The notes under the pieces: model-generated | What the model saw: only the letters and a program-made list of their open reading frames with translations | Database searches by the model: none | Told to the model about the DNA's origin: nothing | Translations under genes and position numbers: made by a program | Part shown: piece by piece, positions 1 through 9,013 of the stretch | Numbering within the stretch: the first letter of the stretch is position 1 | Layout of the letters: the number at the start of each line of letters is the position of its first letter | Assembly (NCBI RefSeq): GCF_044769865.1 | Contig: NZ_JBIZWA010000002.1 | Coordinates: 620,001-684,000 of the forward strand | DNA length: 64,000 nt | DNA from: Homoserinimonas sp044769865 | GTDB taxonomy: Bacteria > Actinomycetota > Actinomycetes > Actinomycetales > Microbacteriaceae | Reading direction: 5' to 3'

Positions 1-298
1 CCAATTGCGGCACATCATCGAGGACGCGCAGGCGAGGCGCGAGAGCCTCGAGGGTGCGAGCGATCCCGCCTCGGCGGCGACCGAGTCGGTGTTGAGGCGC
101 CTCGCCGACCTGCTGCGGTCGTGGGATGCCGGGCGCGGCACGCGGGACGCGGTGCAGGAGGTGAGAGACGCGATCGTGCGCCTTGCTGCGCTCGAACGGG
201 AGCACCCCCTGAGCCTGGACGGGCAGAAGGAGCCGACGCTCAGCCCGGATGCGCGCCACATGGTTGCGATCGTCGAGCGACGCCTGCACCGCAACTGA
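1..298 (+). CDS. C-terminal part of an unrecognised protein (partial)
   Basis: The reading frame is open from the window edge to a TGA at 296-298. A TTG at position 5 could serve as a start, but the codon before it is also open, so the gene most likely begins outside the window. The visible 98 residues are mostly charged helix (for example HIIEDAQARRESL near the start), with no membrane segment or catalytic motif. It could be the tail of a helical regulator, but I do not recognise the family. The next gene starts 71 bases downstream in the same direction. Confidence 0.5.
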   Translation, partial: QLRHIIEDAQARRESLEGASDPASAATESVLRRLADLLRSWDAGRGTRDAVQEVRDAIVRLAALEREHPLSLDGQKEPTLSPDARHMVAIVERRLHRN

Positions 299-369
299 AT
301 CACACACCCCACTGCCAGCGATCGCGGGTAGCGTCCGCGACATCCGAAGCCACGACAGGAAGGTTGACC

Positions 370-873
370 ATGTCAGACACGACGACGGCACCCGCCACGG
401 ATCAGGACCTCTCCACGATCGCCGCACTCGTCAAGGCGTCGAAGATCGCGATGCTCACGACCATGACAAGGGAGGGACGGCACGAGAGCCGTCCGCTCGC
501 GGTGCAGGAGGAGGAGTTCGCTGGTGACCTCTGGTTCTTCACGCAAGACCCGAGCAACAAGGTCGAGGCCATTCGCACGCATCCGCAGGTCAATGCGAGC
601 TTCCAATCGAACAAGGGCTTCGTCTCGATCGCGGGGGCGGCCGAGATCATCCACGATCGCCAGCTCATCGACGATCTCTGGAACCCCATGGTCGAGGCAT
701 GGTTCCCCGAGGGCCGCGACGACCCAAAGGTCGCACTGATCCGCGTGCGCGCCGAGGCTGCCGAGTACTGGCACTCCGACGAGCCAGGCGTCGTTGCCGC
801 TGTCAAGGGCGTCAAGGCGCTCATCACGGGTGGCCACCCCGACATCGGCGAGAACCGCACCGTGGGACTGTGA
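370..873 (+). CDS. Pyridoxamine 5'-phosphate oxidase-fold general stress protein
   Basis: A 167-residue cytoplasmic protein of the PPOX/FMN-binding split-barrel 'general stress protein 26' type. The signature is the strand KIAMLTTMTREGRHESRPLA followed by LWFFTQDPSNKVEAI and the VNASF...GFVSIAG segment. These proteins bind flavin (FMN or F420), but the substrate cannot be read from sequence. The ATG at 370 is chosen because AGGAAGG lies 7 bases upstream. The longer upstream reading has no ribosome site and overlaps the preceding gene. The epimerase gene follows after 10 bases, so the two may be co-transcribed. Confidence 0.85.
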   Translation: MSDTTTAPATDQDLSTIAALVKASKIAMLTTMTREGRHESRPLAVQEEEFAGDLWFFTQDPSNKVEAIRTHPQVNASFQSNKGFVSIAGAAEIIHDRQLIDDLWNPMVEAWFPEGRDDPKVALIRVRAEAAEYWHSDEPGVVAAVKGVKALITGGHPDIGENRTVGL

Positions 874-883
874 CGGCCACACC

Positions 884-1789
884 ATGACCACGCCAGCACG
901 CACCGTGCTTGTGAGCGGGGCGTCGGGCTTCATCGGCTCGGAGCTGCAGCGGCAACTCCGAGCCGATGGGCACACCGTCCTGCGGCTCGTACGCCGACCC
1001 GCCGAGGAGCGGGACGAGTACGAGTGGCACCCCGAGCACGGGGCGCTCCCCGTCGAGGCGATCGAACGCGCCGACGCCGTCGTGAACCTCTCGGGGGCAT
1101 CCCTCTCCCGCCTGCCCTGGACCTACCGATACAAGCGGCAGATCCTCCACTCCCGCCTGCAGGCGACCCGTACGCTCGCGACCGCGATCGCCCGGTCATC
1201 CTCGCGACCCGAGGTCCTCGTGAGTGGCTCCGCTGTCGGCTATTACGGCGACCGCCCAGGCGAACTGCTCGCGGAGGGCGCCCAGCGGGGCGCGGGCTTC
1301 CTGCCCAAGGTTGTCGCGTCGTGGGAGGGCGCGACCGCGCCAGCGGATGCCGCCACCAGGGTCGTGCACGCGCGCACCGGCATCGTGCTCGGCAGCGGGG
1401 GTGCACTGGCTCCCCTGCTGCTGCTCACCCGGCTCGGCCTCGCTGGCCCTATCGGCACCGGCCGCCAGCACTGGCCGTGGATCAGCGTGCACGATGAGGC
1501 TGCGGCCATCCGTCACCTGCTCTTCGACTCCAAGCTCTCCGGGCCCGTGAACCTCGTGGGGCCCGCACCCGCGACGGCCGACGAGATCGGCAGGGCCGTC
1601 GCACGGGCGATGGGCCGGCCGTACTGGCTCCGTGCTCCCCGCTTCGCGATCACGGCGGTGCTCGCCCACGCCGGCCGCGAACTGCTGCTGGCCGACCAGA
1701 ACGTCGATCCGGGCAGGCTCCACGGCGACGGCTTCACCTTCCGCCACCCGAGCGCGCGAGAGGCGGTTACTGCGTCGCTGTCGGCGTAG
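884..1789 (+). CDS. TIGR01777-family NAD(P)-dependent epimerase (YfcH/SulA-like)
   Basis: A 301-residue Rossmann-fold protein of the extended short-chain dehydrogenase class. The nucleotide-binding motif GASGFIGSEL lies near residue 13. The family-typical stretches AVVNLSGASL, VSGSAVGYYG and the tail GRELLLADQNVDPGRL mark the TIGR01777 group, which resembles nucleoside-diphosphate-sugar epimerases. Its physiological substrate is unknown. The ATG at 884 follows the previous stop by 10 bases. Its last 23 bases overlap the end of the convergent flotillin gene. Confidence 0.85.
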   Translation: MTTPARTVLVSGASGFIGSELQRQLRADGHTVLRLVRRPAEERDEYEWHPEHGALPVEAIERADAVVNLSGASLSRLPWTYRYKRQILHSRLQATRTLATAIARSSSRPEVLVSGSAVGYYGDRPGELLAEGAQRGAGFLPKVVASWEGATAPADAATRVVHARTGIVLGSGGALAPLLLLTRLGLAGPIGTGRQHWPWISVHDEAAAIRHLLFDSKLSGPVNLVGPAPATADEIGRAVARAMGRPYWLRAPRFAITAVLAHAGRELLLADQNVDPGRLHGDGFTFRHPSAREAVTASLSA

Positions 1790-3146
1790 TCGGAGCGGCC
1801 ATTGCCTCGGCGATCGCCGACCCTGTGGCCTCGCCCGACGCGCGACCCGTGATGATGTCGGCGATGTCGATGCCGACGAGGTCCTTGATGATCTGCGTCG
1901 ATGTGGCGAGCTGGCCCGCCACATTCTGGCCGAGCTGGGTGCCGCCGTCACCGGAGATGACCGTGAGGTTCGAGATGGCCGCGTAGGGCTCGGAGGCGGC
2001 GCGCACGATCTCCGGCAGCTTCTCGATGAGCTGCTGGCGCAGGAGTTCGGTTGCTCGCTCCTCGAGCGCCTCGGCACGGGCCCGTGCGGCCTCGGCCTCG
2101 GCGGAACCACGGGCACGAATCGCATCGGCTTCGGCCTCACCCTCGGCACGCAGCGCCTCAGCGGCCGCGATGCGGCGGCTCTTCTCGGCGGCGGCGGATG
2201 CCTCGGCCTGCTTCTCGACCGAGTACGCCTCGGCGTCGGCGACCGCGCGGATCTCGGCATCGAGTTCCTGCTTGCGCAGGCCGACGCGCTTCTGGGCCGT
2301 GACCTCCTGCTGGGAGATGACCTCCTGCTGCGCAATTGCTTCGGCGAGCGGGCGCGAGGCGTCGGCCTCGGCTCGGGCCTTGTCGGTCTCCTTCTGGATC
2401 TCGGCGTTGCGCAGGTCAAGTTTGCGCTGTTGCTCGGCGACGGCCTGTTCCGCTCCGATGCGGGCCTCCTCCGAGGCCTGCTTCGAGACCGACTCCGCGA
2501 TCTCGGCCACCTGCTTGACGCGGGCGGCCTCCGCACGCCCGAGGTCGCGGATGTAGCCGTTGTCGTCGTCGATCTCCTTGATCTGGAGGGTGTCGATCTG
2601 GAGCCCCTGCACGTCGAGTGACTCGCGCACGGCCTCGAGCACCTGCCCCTGCAGTGCGGAACGGTTCGTGATGATCTCGGTCACCGTGAGCTGGCCGACG
2701 ATCGATCGTACGGAACCGCTCAGCACCTCCTCGGTGGATGCCTCGATCTCCTCCTGCTGGTTGAGGAAGCGCTGCGCTGCCGCACGCACCATCTCCTCCG
2801 TGCCGCCGACCTTGACGACGGCGACGGCATTGACGCGGATCGTGATGGCGTCGCGCGTCTGCGCCGTTGCCTGCACGTTGAGCTGTCGGCTGCGGAGGCT
2901 GAGCTTGAAGTGCGCCTCGACGATCGGCTTGACGAAGACGCGGGAACCGAAGACGACCTTCTGCCCGGCGTTCTCGATCTCACCGCTCTCCGCTCGCGCG
3001 CCCGCCTTCTGCCGGGAGGTGACGATGATCGCCTCGTCGGGCTTCGCAATCTTGATGCCGCGCAGGGTCAGGAAGAGGAACACGAGCAGGACTACGCCGG
3101 CGACGGCGAGGAGCACCGTGCCGACGAGCGCGTCAAGGAAGAACAT
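1767..3146 (-). CDS. Flotillin-family membrane-associated protein (SPFH/band 7)
   Basis: A 459-residue protein with one N-terminal membrane segment (about residues 2-27, rich in V, L and F). A band-7/SPFH domain follows (LTLRGIKIAKPDEAIIVTSR onward), then a long Ala/Glu-rich coiled coil (about residues 190-380, many EAEA/ARAEAEA runs) as in flotillins. Flotillins scaffold membrane microdomains. The start at 3146 has AAAGG 7 bases upstream and places the hydrophobic segment at the very N terminus. The longer reading from 3182 has no ribosome site. It is a single gene, convergent with the epimerase. Confidence 0.9.
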   Translation of the reverse strand: MFFLDALVGTVLLAVAGVVLLVFLFLTLRGIKIAKPDEAIIVTSRQKAGARAESGEIENAGQKVVFGSRVFVKPIVEAHFKLSLRSRQLNVQATAQTRDAITIRVNAVAVVKVGGTEEMVRAAAQRFLNQQEEIEASTEEVLSGSVRSIVGQLTVTEIITNRSALQGQVLEAVRESLDVQGLQIDTLQIKEIDDDNGYIRDLGRAEAARVKQVAEIAESVSKQASEEARIGAEQAVAEQQRKLDLRNAEIQKETDKARAEADASRPLAEAIAQQEVISQQEVTAQKRVGLRKQELDAEIRAVADAEAYSVEKQAEASAAAEKSRRIAAAEALRAEGEAEADAIRARGSAEAEAARARAEALEERATELLRQQLIEKLPEIVRAASEPYAAISNLTVISGDGGTQLGQNVAGQLATSTQIIKDLVGIDIADIITGRASGEATGSAIAEAMAAPTTPTATQ

Positions 3147-3418
3147 GCAGAGCCTTTCGGATGGTCGTGGGAGCTGTCGCACGAGCGCACGAAGGTCACC
3201 GACATCCGCTCAGCTTCGAGTATGTCGGAGAGTCACCCGCCGTGGCCAGAGCCAGCTCACTGCGCGATCGCGGCAAGATTGCGGATGCTCGGGAATATCG
3301 GTGCCGCTCGCGACGTTTGCTCGGTGTCGGTGTCACCCTCGGGTAGTCTCGATCCCCTGCCATTCGCGCCGTCTGTTCCGCGCGCAGTGCCCATCACTCT
3401 TCTGAAGGAAGCCACTTC

Positions 3419-4906
3419 TTGACCCTGCAGGACTCCTCCCCCAGCACCGCCTCCGTGCCCGCCGCGCCGACGACCCAGGCTGTCAAGCCGGGTCTCGTCA
3501 TCGCGCTCCTCGTGGTGTCTGCCTTCGTCGTCATCCTCAACGAGACCGTCATGGGCGTCGCGCTGACGCCCATCATGATCGACCTCGACATCACGGCCGC
3601 GACCGGCCAATGGCTCACGACCGGCTTCCTCCTCACAATGGCCATCGTCATCCCGCTGACGGGCTTCCTGCTTGAGCGATTCCCGCTGCGCAACGTGTTC
3701 TTCGCCGCCATGTCGCTCTTCTCGGTCGGCACGCTGATCGGCGCGATCGCCCCCGGCTTCGAGGTGCTCCTCGCGGGTCGCGTCGTGCAGGCGAGCGGCA
3801 CCGCCATCATGATGCCGCTGCTCTTCACGACGGTGCTCAATGTCGTGCCGGCGAGTCACCGCGGTCGGATGATGGGGGTCATCACGATCGTCATCGCCGT
3901 CGCCCCCGCGCTCGGCCCGACGGTGTCGGGGCTCATTCTCTCGGTCGCCGACTGGCACATGCTGTTCTGGTCGGTGCTGCCCATCGCGGTACTCGCCCTC
4001 GTCCTGGGAGCGATCTGGGTGCGTAACGTCACGTCGACCCGCCCGGAGGCCCGATTCGACATCCTGTCGGTCGTGTTGTCTGCCCTGGGCTTTGGCGGCC
4101 TCATCTACGGCCTCAGCAGCATCGGGGAGGCGGCCTCAGGTCACACGCCCGTGCCCATCTGGATCCCGCTTGTCGGCGGCTCGGTCTCCCTCGTCCTCTT
4201 CGTGCTGCGCCAGCTTCGCCTCCAGAAGGCCGACGCTGCCCTCCTCGACCTGCGCACCTTCCAGAGCAAGACCTTCAGCCTCGCCATCGTGCTCGTCGTG
4301 ATCGTCATGGCGAGCCTCTTCGGCTCACTGATCCTCCTCCCCATCTACCTCCAGCAGGTGCTCGGTTTCGAGGTGCTCGGCGTCGGCCTCATGCTGCTCC
4401 CCGGCGGCGTGCTCATGGGCGTCATCGCTCCCATCGTCGGCAACCTCTTCGACCGCTTCGGCCCGACTCCGCTGGTCATCCCGGGCATGGTTGTGGCGGC
4501 CGGAGCGATGTGGGGCATGGCGACCTTCGATCCAGGCACCTCCATCGCCTGGATCATCGCCGTCCACCTCGCGCTCAACCTCGGCCTCGGCTTCGTCTTC
4601 ACACCCCTTCTCACCTCGGCCCTCGGCTCGCTGCCGCCGCACCTGTACCCCCACGGCAGCGCGATCGTCGGTACCGTGCAGCAGGTCGCAGGGGCTGCAG
4701 GCACCGCGCTCTTCGTCACCCTCATGTCAGTGACGGCCGCCGCGGCCATGGGCACCGGCGCCCCTGAACTCCTCGCGACCGCGGCGGGGATCCACGTGGC
4801 ATTCCTTGTCGGCGCTGCCATCGCATCCGCCGCTGTGGTCTTGGCGCTTTTCGTTCGCAAGCCCGCAGACATGGTCCCCGGCGAGGGCGTCGCACCGGCC
4901 CACTAG
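3419..4906 (+). CDS. Multidrug efflux MFS transporter, DHA2 (EmrB/QacA-like) type
   Basis: A 495-residue polytopic membrane protein with about 14 hydrophobic segments, the size and layout of the DHA2 drug:proton antiporters. Visible family landmarks are the QWLTTGFLLTMAIVIPLTG helix near residue 60, GRVVQASGTAIMMP, and the antiporter-like ALGPTVSG motif near residue 165. The start is a TTG at 3419 preceded by GAAGGAAG with a 7-base gap; no ATG is available at that end. The 272 bases before it hold no other gene. The substrate cannot be read from sequence. Confidence 0.88.
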   Translation: MTLQDSSPSTASVPAAPTTQAVKPGLVIALLVVSAFVVILNETVMGVALTPIMIDLDITAATGQWLTTGFLLTMAIVIPLTGFLLERFPLRNVFFAAMSLFSVGTLIGAIAPGFEVLLAGRVVQASGTAIMMPLLFTTVLNVVPASHRGRMMGVITIVIAVAPALGPTVSGLILSVADWHMLFWSVLPIAVLALVLGAIWVRNVTSTRPEARFDILSVVLSALGFGGLIYGLSSIGEAASGHTPVPIWIPLVGGSVSLVLFVLRQLRLQKADAALLDLRTFQSKTFSLAIVLVVIVMASLFGSLILLPIYLQQVLGFEVLGVGLMLLPGGVLMGVIAPIVGNLFDRFGPTPLVIPGMVVAAGAMWGMATFDPGTSIAWIIAVHLALNLGLGFVFTPLLTSALGSLPPHLYPHGSAIVGTVQQVAGAAGTALFVTLMSVTAAAAMGTGAPELLATAAGIHVAFLVGAAIASAAVVLALFVRKPADMVPGEGVAPAH

Positions 4907-4988
4907 ATGACCTCGCGTGACGTTTCTTGACGTCTACGCGGTCCCGGGGTGCACCGCGCGGGCATGCCTCGGCGGATATTCTCGAGGT

Positions 4989-5783
4989 ATGCCCGCCGCC
5001 GACACCGCCCCGAAGGCGCCGGGCATGCTGCGGGGCTTCCTTGAGGGTGTCGGGCTGTTGTTCCGTGGCTTCCGAGCCTGGGGCTCCACCCCGCGCGCGA
5101 TGCTGATCGGCCTTGTGCCCGGCCTGATCACCTCACTCGTCTTCGGTGCCGCCATCATCACCCTGCTGATGAACCTCGATCACCTCGTGTCGTGGATCAC
5201 GGGCTTCGCCGACGACTGGGACGAACTGTGGCGCACGGTCATCCAGATCGCCGTCGGCATCGGGATCATCGGCGCGGCGGCCCTCGTGGCCGTCTACACG
5301 TTCACGGTCGTCACCTTGACGATCGGGGCACCGTTCTTCGAGCACATCTCCCGCGCCGTCGACGACCGCATCTCGCCCGTGACCGAGGCGCCAGAGGTGC
5401 CCATGCTTCGCGGCATCCTGCGCGGCGTCGGCGAGGCGATCGCAGTGCTGGCGCTCACCGTCCTCATCGGGCTCGGCCTGTTCCTGCTCGGGCTCATCCC
5501 GATCGCGGGCAGTGTCACGGCCGCAGTCATCGGCGCCTTCACGGGCGGGTGGTTCCTGGCGCTCGAACTGACGGCGACGGCATTCGAGCGCCGCGGCATC
5601 CGCTTCGGTGCACGGCGACGGATGCTCGGCCAGCGCCGCTCGGTCACACTCGGCTTCGGGGTTGCAGCGTTCGTGCTGTTCCTCGTGCCGCTCGGTGCCG
5701 TCGCCACCATGCCGGCCGCCGTCGCGGGGGCGACCCTGCTCGCGCGCCGCACGCTCGGCGAGCCCACGCGCGCGACCGAGTAA
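4989..5783 (+). CDS. EI24/CysZ-like integral membrane protein
   Basis: A 264-residue membrane protein with four to six hydrophobic segments and the family-typical stretch GAPFFEHISRAVDDR near residue 115. It matches the EI24-domain proteins (relatives of CysZ sulfate channels). In actinobacteria the substrate is unproven. The ATG at 4989 is preferred over an upstream GTG at 4917 because the intervening 24 residues are not conserved-looking. A TATTCT box lies 6 bases before the ATG, so the message may be leaderless. The gene ends against a palindrome facing the convergent thiamine-binding gene. Confidence 0.8.
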   Translation: MPAADTAPKAPGMLRGFLEGVGLLFRGFRAWGSTPRAMLIGLVPGLITSLVFGAAIITLLMNLDHLVSWITGFADDWDELWRTVIQIAVGIGIIGAAALVAVYTFTVVTLTIGAPFFEHISRAVDDRISPVTEAPEVPMLRGILRGVGEAIAVLALTVLIGLGLFLLGLIPIAGSVTAAVIGAFTGGWFLALELTATAFERRGIRFGARRRMLGQRRSVTLGFGVAAFVLFLVPLGAVATMPAAVAGATLLARRTLGEPTRATE

Positions 5784-5790
5784 CGCGTTA

Positions 5791-5806
5791 TAACGCCGCG
5801 GCGTTA
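5791..5806. terminator. Perfect 16-bp palindrome between convergent genes
   Basis: TAACGCCGCGGCGTTA is its own reverse complement and sits 7 bases after the EI24 stop. It contains the stop codon of the convergent thiamine-binding gene. A second palindrome, TAACGCGTTA, is at 5781-5790. The position fits a bidirectional terminator, but there is no U-run on either side, so this is only a candidate. Confidence 0.35.
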
Positions 5807-6109
5807 CTCCCCGGAGATGGCCTGTTCGAGACGCTCGACCTTGCCGTCGAGCTCTCCCGTGTAGCCGGGGCGGATGTCGGCCTTGAGCACGAGCGAGACG
5901 CGCGAGCCGAACTCACCGACGGCATCCGTCGCTCGCTTGACGACATCGAAGACCTCGTCCCACTCACCCTCGATCGTCGTGAACATCGCGTCGGTGCGGT
6001 GTGGCAGGCCGGATTCGCGCACGACCTTGACGGCGGCCGCGACCGCGTCATGCACGGACCCATCGGTGCGGCCGGTGCCGCCTGGCGAGACAGAGAAGGC
6101 AACAAGCAT
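5804..6109 (-). CDS. MTH1187-family thiamine-binding protein (YkoF-like role)
   Basis: A 101-residue soluble protein of the MTH1187/DUF77 thiamine-binding family. Typical segments are MLVAFSVSP at the start, VRESGLPHRTDAMFTTIEG in the middle and SLVLKADIRPG toward the end. Such proteins bind thiamine or its HMP moiety and often accompany YkoEDC transporters, exactly as here. A TACACT box lies 6 bases before the ATG, so it may have its own leaderless promoter although it lies 66 bases downstream of the riboswitch operon. Confidence 0.85.
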   Translation of the reverse strand: MLVAFSVSPGGTGRTDGSVHDAVAAAVKVVRESGLPHRTDAMFTTIEGEWDEVFDVVKRATDAVGEFGSRVSLVLKADIRPGYTGELDGKVERLEQAISGE

Positions 6110-6175
6110 GGCTCCAGTGTAGGGCCGAGCACGCGCCTCGAATGGGGGTCAGCCGGGGCGAGCCAGCTGGTGCGC

Positions 6176-6763
6176 TCAGGCCGTGGCGGTCTCGTCAATC
6201 ACGACGTCGGCGAGTGAGCGCGGGTCCTCGCGCGCGATGAAACGATCCTCCTGGCGCGCCCACCGGTCCCAGTACGGCGCATAGCCCTCGCCATCCCGGG
6301 CGAGGGCGCGCTGCTTCCTGGTGGGGCCGTCGAGTTCGACCCATACGGCGAAGGTCGCGAGCGCACGCGACGCCCGGCTGAGCGAACCGCAACCCTCGAT
6401 CACGAGCGGCCGCGCCGCATCGAGCGGATGCCACGTGCCTGGCCGGCCCACATTCCAATCCCAGCCTCGCCACCCGGGGTCGTCCGCCCGCAGCACGTCG
6501 GCGACGACCATCGCGCTCCCAGCGTCGAGCCCGTCCCAGCCGGGGTAGATGTCGTCGAGCCGCACGAGCTGTGCGCCCTCGATCGCCGCCGCGAGCGCCC
6601 TGGCGAGCGTCGTCTTCCCCGAGCCGGAACGGCCGTCGATGAGCACGACCGGGCGGGCATCCGCCACGACGGCGTCGACGATGCGGGGCACGTGCGTCAC
6701 GATCGCATGCGCCGTCTCTGGCTGCTGCCCTGACGCGGGTGCGGGCGTGGCATCCGGTCTCAT
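6176..6763 (-). CDS. P-loop kinase-like protein (uridine kinase-like) in the thiamine operon
   Basis: A 195-residue P-loop NTPase. The Walker A motif GRSGSGKTTLA is near residue 44, followed by a LVRLDDIYPGWDGLD segment typical of uridine kinase-like proteins, and a C-terminal RALARDGEGYAPYWDRWARQE helix. The ATG at 6763 overlaps the ykoC stop by 4 bases (ATGA), implying coupled translation inside the TPP-riboswitch operon. That context suggests a vitamin-linked phosphorylation, but the substrate is not known. Confidence 0.72.
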   Translation of the reverse strand: MRPDATPAPASGQQPETAHAIVTHVPRIVDAVVADARPVVLIDGRSGSGKTTLARALAAAIEGAQLVRLDDIYPGWDGLDAGSAMVVADVLRADDPGWRGWDWNVGRPGTWHPLDAARPLVIEGCGSLSRASRALATFAVWVELDGPTRKQRALARDGEGYAPYWDRWARQEDRFIAREDPRSLADVVIDETATA

Positions 6764-7545
6764 GCCCTCGCCCAGATGAAGTTCCAGTGGCCGGTCGCGA
6801 CCGAGACCGCGACGGCGGTCGCCGCGATCGCAGCCCCGATGATGAGCAGCAACACCTCGGGGCGGCCGAAGTGTGACGCTCGCGCCCACGAGCGCGGGGT
6901 CGTGCCGCCGAAGCCGCGGGCCTCCATGGCCGTCGCGAGCTTACTGCCCCGTCGGATCGCGATCACGAGGAGCGCGAAGGCCTGCCCCGGCAGCCGTCGA
7001 ACACGCCCGTGATCGCTCACGCCGCGGGCGCGGCGGCCGAGTTCAAGGCTGCGCCAGTCGGAGATCAGCAGGCCCACGAGCCGGAGCCCCGCCAGCGCGC
7101 CCAGCACGAAACGGCTCGGCAGTTTGGCGACCTGCGCGAGCCCGTCGGCAAGGTCGGTCGGGTCGATCGTGATGAAGAGCACGACGGCGGGGAGGCCGAT
7201 CGCGAGCACGCGCAAGACGGTCGCGACCGCGAGCGTGACTGAACCCTCTGTCACGTGCACGAAGAGCCACTCGAAGTAGGTGGCGCCGGATGCCTCGCCA
7301 TAGAGCGCGATCGTCACGCCGGCGAGCGGCGCCATGATCCAGATCGGCAGTGTGCGCAGCCAGAAGGTGCGGGCGCTCACGCCCGCGAAGGCGAAGAGCG
7401 CGACCTCCAGCACGAGGGCCACGGTTGCCGAGACCCAGTCGATCGTGAGCACGAGCACCCCGGCGACGAGGAGAGCCGTCGCCAGCTTCGCGACGGGATT
7501 GATCGTCGCGACCGCTCGGTCGGGGCGCGCGGCAACCGCCGTCAT
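6760..7545 (-). CDS. ykoC: Energy-coupling factor transmembrane protein EcfT (YkoC)
   Basis: A 261-residue membrane protein with about six hydrophobic segments. The two Ala-Arg-Gly coupling motifs that define EcfT are visible: RRARG near residue 175 and EARGFGG near residue 212. These helices bind the two ATPase domains and transmit the power stroke to the substrate-specific S component. The start overlaps the end of ykoD by 4 bases (ATGA), and the end overlaps the kinase gene in the same way, so all three are translationally coupled. Confidence 0.9.
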   Translation of the reverse strand: MTAVAARPDRAVATINPVAKLATALLVAGVLVLTIDWVSATVALVLEVALFAFAGVSARTFWLRTLPIWIMAPLAGVTIALYGEASGATYFEWLFVHVTEGSVTLAVATVLRVLAIGLPAVVLFITIDPTDLADGLAQVAKLPSRFVLGALAGLRLVGLLISDWRSLELGRRARGVSDHGRVRRLPGQAFALLVIAIRRGSKLATAMEARGFGGTTPRSWARASHFGRPEVLLLIIGAAIAATAVAVSVATGHWNFIWARA

Positions 7546-9008
7546 GCGAGCACCTCCGCGCGCGGCTGCAAGCGGAGCGTCGATGTCGCAAGCGCGTCGA
7601 CGAGCCGCTCGTCGTGCGTCGCCATGACGATCGCGTTGCCGTCATCGAGCAGGGCGGCGAGCATTGCCGCAAGTTCCTCCCACGTGCGGGAGTCCTGTCC
7701 GAAGGTGGGTTCGTCGAGCATGAGCACGGGCGGGCGCGTCGCGAGCATCGTCGCGACGGAGAGCCGCCGCTTCTCGCCGCCTGACAGCGTGAAGGGGTTC
7801 GCGTCGGCGAGGTGTGCGAGCCGGAGCCGCTGCAGCAGTTCGTCGATGCGTGCCCCCTGTTCGGCGCGGCTGATCTTGAGCGCGCGCATCCCGATCGCCA
7901 GTTCGTCGCGCACCCGCCCGGTGAGCAGCTGGTGCTCGGGGTCCTGGAACACCGTGCCGATGCGCGTGAGGAGGTGCCGCGATCGCCATTTGAGCGGCGA
8001 ATCCCCCGCCCCGTCTGCCAGTACGGGATGCGCGAGCACCCGGCCCGCCGCCGGCGCGAGCAGCCCCGCGAGGGTCAGCACGAGCGTCGACTTGCCGGCA
8101 CCGTTCGCTCCCGTGAGGGCGATCGCCTTCCCAGCGCCGACCGTGAGGTCGACCCGCTCCTGCACGACACGCTTGCCTCGAGCGACCGACAGCTGCTCGG
8201 CCGACACGAGGGACTCGCCGCTGCCGTGCTGTCGCCGCACGGGCATCCGCGGTGGGTGGCTCGGAACCCAGACCCCGGATGCCGCGAGCGCCTCGCCCTC
8301 GTCGGTGAGCACCCGTGCGGGGTCCCCGTCGGCGAGCACTCCCCCGTCGGCGCCGAGCACGATCACACGGTCGACCAGTTCTCGCCACACCTCGACGCGG
8401 TGCTCGACGACCACGAGGGTCGCGCCGGTCTCGTCGAGCACGCGGCGCGTGGCATCCACGACCTCGCGCACTCCCTCGGGGTCGAGGTTGGCGGTCGGCT
8501 CGTCGAGGAGGAGGAGGCCGGGCCGCATGGCGAGCACACCCGCGAGGGCGAGCCGCTGCTTCTGCCCGCCCGAGAGCGCCTCCGTCGAGTGCTCGAGTGG
8601 CAGGTCCAGGCCCACGATCGCGAGTGCCTCGCGCACGCGGCGCCAGGTCTCCTCGCGCGGCACGCCGAGGTTCTCGCAGCCGAAGGCCACGTCGTCGCCG
8701 ACCCTCGCGAGGATGACCTGCGAGTCTGGGTCCTGCAGCACGAGCCCGGCTCGGCCCCGGCGGGACGCGGGATGGTCGCCGTCGAGCGTCAACTGTCCCG
8801 TGCTCTCGCCCTCCTCGTCCCCGCCGAGCACGCCGGCGAGTCCGTGGATGACGGTCGACTTGCCAGCGCCGGAGGCGCCGAGCAGCAGCACTCGCTCCCC
8901 CGGCTCGATCGTGAGATCGAGGTCGCGCACGGCCCAGTCGTCCCGACCGGCGTGCCGCCACCCCCAGCCCCGGGCGCTGACGCGGGCCCCGGGCATCCGG
9001 GATTCCAT
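7542..9008 (-). CDS. ykoD: Fused energy-coupling factor ATPase with two ABC domains (YkoD)
   Basis: A 488-residue protein carrying two complete ABC ATPase domains. Domain 1 has Walker A GASGAGKST (about 40), signature LSGGQKQR and Walker B LLLLDEPTANLD. Domain 2 has GANGAGKST (about 290), signature LSGGEKRR and VLMLDEPTFGQD. This fused A1/A2 layout is that of B. subtilis YkoD, which powers thiamine/HMP uptake with YkoE and YkoC. The ATG at 9008 lies 5 bases after the ykoE stop. A longer in-frame reading runs back through ykoE and is not real. Confidence 0.93.
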   Translation of the reverse strand: MESRMPGARVSARGWGWRHAGRDDWAVRDLDLTIEPGERVLLLGASGAGKSTVIHGLAGVLGGDEEGESTGQLTLDGDHPASRRGRAGLVLQDPDSQVILARVGDDVAFGCENLGVPREETWRRVREALAIVGLDLPLEHSTEALSGGQKQRLALAGVLAMRPGLLLLDEPTANLDPEGVREVVDATRRVLDETGATLVVVEHRVEVWRELVDRVIVLGADGGVLADGDPARVLTDEGEALAASGVWVPSHPPRMPVRRQHGSGESLVSAEQLSVARGKRVVQERVDLTVGAGKAIALTGANGAGKSTLVLTLAGLLAPAAGRVLAHPVLADGAGDSPLKWRSRHLLTRIGTVFQDPEHQLLTGRVRDELAIGMRALKISRAEQGARIDELLQRLRLAHLADANPFTLSGGEKRRLSVATMLATRPPVLMLDEPTFGQDSRTWEELAAMLAALLDDGNAIVMATHDERLVDALATSTLRLQPRAEVLA

Positions 9009-9013
9009 GGTCG

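Noticed and set aside
1196..2536. 446-codon minus-strand ORF over the epimerase and flotillin genes
   Set aside because: Arg/Pro/Ser-rich shadow of two well-supported genes, with no motif.
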